The notes beneath the pieces were generated by a model. That model was given only the letters and a program-made list of their open reading frames with translations, was not told the origin of the DNA and did no database searches. Of a DNA stretch of 64,000 nucleotides, positions 62,412-64,000 are shown one piece after another. The position numbers were made by a program, and so were the translations under genes. The number at the start of each line of letters is the position of its first letter. The first letter of the stretch is position 1. The stretch lies in assembly GCA_000507305.1 (NCBI GenBank), contig DF239910.1:1-64000 (forward strand), read 5' to 3'. This stretch comes from Breviolum minutum Mf 1.05b.01. Taxonomy: Eukaryota > Sar > Dinophyceae > Suessiales > Symbiodiniaceae.

Positions 62412-62448
<37 letters not shown>
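62412..62448. repeat. (ATC)n microsatellite
   Basis: About 12 ATC triplets. Confidence 0.95.
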
Positions 62449-62876
62449 CAAGGGTTTTGAAAATGATGGTAACTTTAAACCAACCATTGTTATTGTTAGT
62501 GATTTTGAAAGGCGGACATATACAAAATCCTGTTGACTTGGGCCAAAGCTAAGAGCCTTGTGAAGGCCTTGTTCTGAACGATGTATTGCACCTTCAAGGC
62601 AATGACTAACCAAGGTACCCTTAGCCTAAGGTATTCATTGACAGTGGTATGTTACGTTGCAGGATAGGTTGAACAGCCATCATGAAAGTTTGATACGCTC
62701 ACCATTTTGAAGGAAGGAAGGATAAGGAAGCCATGCACATGATCTCTTCCACATTTCTGTTTCTGCTCAGGAGCTTTGAGAAAACAGCTCTGGAAAGATG
62801 GATGGTTCAAGCCTGATCCCTTCTTCTATGCACCTTGGCATGAAGCGACCATCGAAATGGATCATTGCATTGCTTA

Positions 62877-62994
62877 ATACTGTTGATGGTTCAGAAATCC
62901 CAAGGCCAACCACCTGGGATGGTGCTAAAACCCTGTAAATAATGGGATAAACTACCAACCTCAACTGGTGCAGGATTTCTTCCTTCAAAAATAT
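62877..62994. mobile_element. Family A inverted-repeat element
   Basis: ATACTGTTGATGGTTCAGAA at the left and GGATTTCTTCCTTCAAAAAT at the right (diverged). The interior ACCTGGGATGG ... AATAATGGGATAA is shared with 1428-1534. Confidence 0.6.
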
Positions 62995-63898
62995 GTGATA
63001 CCAAGGGGTGAGCTATTTTTGGGGCCAGCTCGCCAAAATATCTGAAGAGGTGATAGTCGACTTGCACCCATCCCCCAATTTTTTGACGGTCTGACGGCCG
63101 AGCGATCAGAATTCAGAGATGTTGTCTTTTCTAAAACAGCACTTGTATCCTTCATAGACGAGTTCAAGAGAAGGATTGTGCCAAAATTCTCGCGAAAACC
63201 GATGTTGCCAATAAAAAAGCACATGAGGATTTTACTGAAGTACCGTTGATTACAGGTTCATTCCATAAAATCCGACCTTTTTTTTTTAAACGGCGAATGC
63301 CCGGCTCACAATCCTTCCAAGTCTGCTGTCCAGAATCAGCCATAAGCCATATTATGCTCCATGGGACTGGAATGTGTCCCTACAGTTATATACCATAAAT
63401 CTAAATCCAAATGTAGGTAAATATTCCCACAAAGATTCGACTCTTCTTGAGAATGCGGTCCATTTATGTCGCTCAATGAGATTCCTTGACCGGCATAATC
63501 CCCCCCTTATAGACATCAGCAAGAGTTGATTTGAGGCAACCAGATATTTCACTGCTACTTGTGAATCATGTTTGATAATACTTGTGAACTTGTCTTTATT
63601 TTCTTTGGGGGCAAGGCAAACCCTATAGTTTCTTTGTGTCGACCTCTCACGACTGGCCCGAATTTTGCTCCAGGCGGGCAAAGCGGCAGTGTGCGTGACA
63701 CTGTTTGGCCTAGCAGTTGGAAGCTTGCCGACTGGGTGTTGGATGAGATGGATGATAGATTTGATAGATGAGACCCTTAAGCATCCCCTAAGAATGCCTT
63801 ATTTCAGGGGTGGGGTGGTGGCTTTGGGGGGGGGGGCGGTATCCTTAGATTCCCATGAAGTTAGATGAGAGCATAGATGCAGTTTCAGGCCAGTGATA

Positions 63899-63927
63899 TA
63901 TGAATATATATATATATATATATATAT
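63899..63927. repeat. (AT)n microsatellite
   Basis: About 14 AT units, interrupted by GAATAT at its left. Confidence 0.9.
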
Positions 63928-64000
63928 GATGGATATGTGTTGACCCACACCTGAACCACAAGATTGGTGTGAAAGGAATCAAGGCAGGCGTCTAGAGTGT

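Larger units (their letters stand above)
62450..64000. other. Non-coding end of the window
   Basis: Holds a family A element at 62877, a family F fragment at about 63384 and an (AT)n run at 63900. ORFs at 63352-63868 overlap in several frames without motifs. Confidence 0.4.

Overview
This window looks like nuclear DNA of a dinoflagellate. The argument is indirect. The only long, confidently coding stretch (23.6-28.6 kb) is a retroelement whose gag-like protein, reverse transcriptase, RNase H and methyltransferase-like protein match, as far as I can recall, an element family widespread in Symbiodiniaceae and other dinoflagellates. No database search was possible, so the assignment is mine. The rest is AT-leaning, gene-poor DNA packed with microsatellites, short inverted-repeat elements and short exon-like open segments. 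No tRNA, rRNA, CRISPR array or complete dinoflagellate spliced-leader sequence was recognised.

Layout. 0-6.5 kb: mostly non-coding, with inverted-repeat elements, a dense cluster of CTAGAAAATGG-type words (1.69-2.9 kb), a 134-bp foldback and one exon-like ORF near 0.7 kb. 6.5-13 kb: a tandem-duplicated region. A short Asp/Gly-rich exon-like unit occurs twice, and a 1.1-kb segment at 7118-8238 recurs at 11764-12908; both copies carry different lesions. 13-23.5 kb: non-coding DNA with scattered exon candidates. 23.57-29.24 kb: a DIRS/Ngaro-like tyrosine-recombinase retrotransposon with split direct repeats (A1 ... B1-A2-B2). It encodes a Cys-rich membrane ORF, a gag-like protein, a pol N-terminal region, RT-RNase H with a YVDN active-site motif, a tyrosine-recombinase remnant and a C5-methyltransferase-like domain. 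Several frame breaks and a collapsed recombinase suggest a decayed copy. 29-64 kb: non-coding DNA with long (GTT)n/(AAC)n/(ATG)n arrays, many roughly 100-bp inverted-repeat elements and further exon candidates. The only host gene fragment with a recognisable domain is a cytochrome b5-like heme-binding segment at about 59.2 kb.

At least four families of 90-120 bp elements with terminal inverted repeats are dispersed throughout (called A, B, C, D here, plus a smaller family F). Family C has at least 14 members. Some carry GT near the left end and TTTCAG or TTCCAG near the right end, so they could be introner-like elements; this is a hypothesis only.

The retroelement genes fit one replication cycle: a gag-like particle protein, RT-RNase H for cDNA synthesis, a tyrosine recombinase for integration of a circular intermediate, and a methyltransferase that could modify the new DNA. 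Exon candidates outside it rest on open frame and splice-like borders alone. They are given low confidence because 30-60 codon open frames are common by chance.
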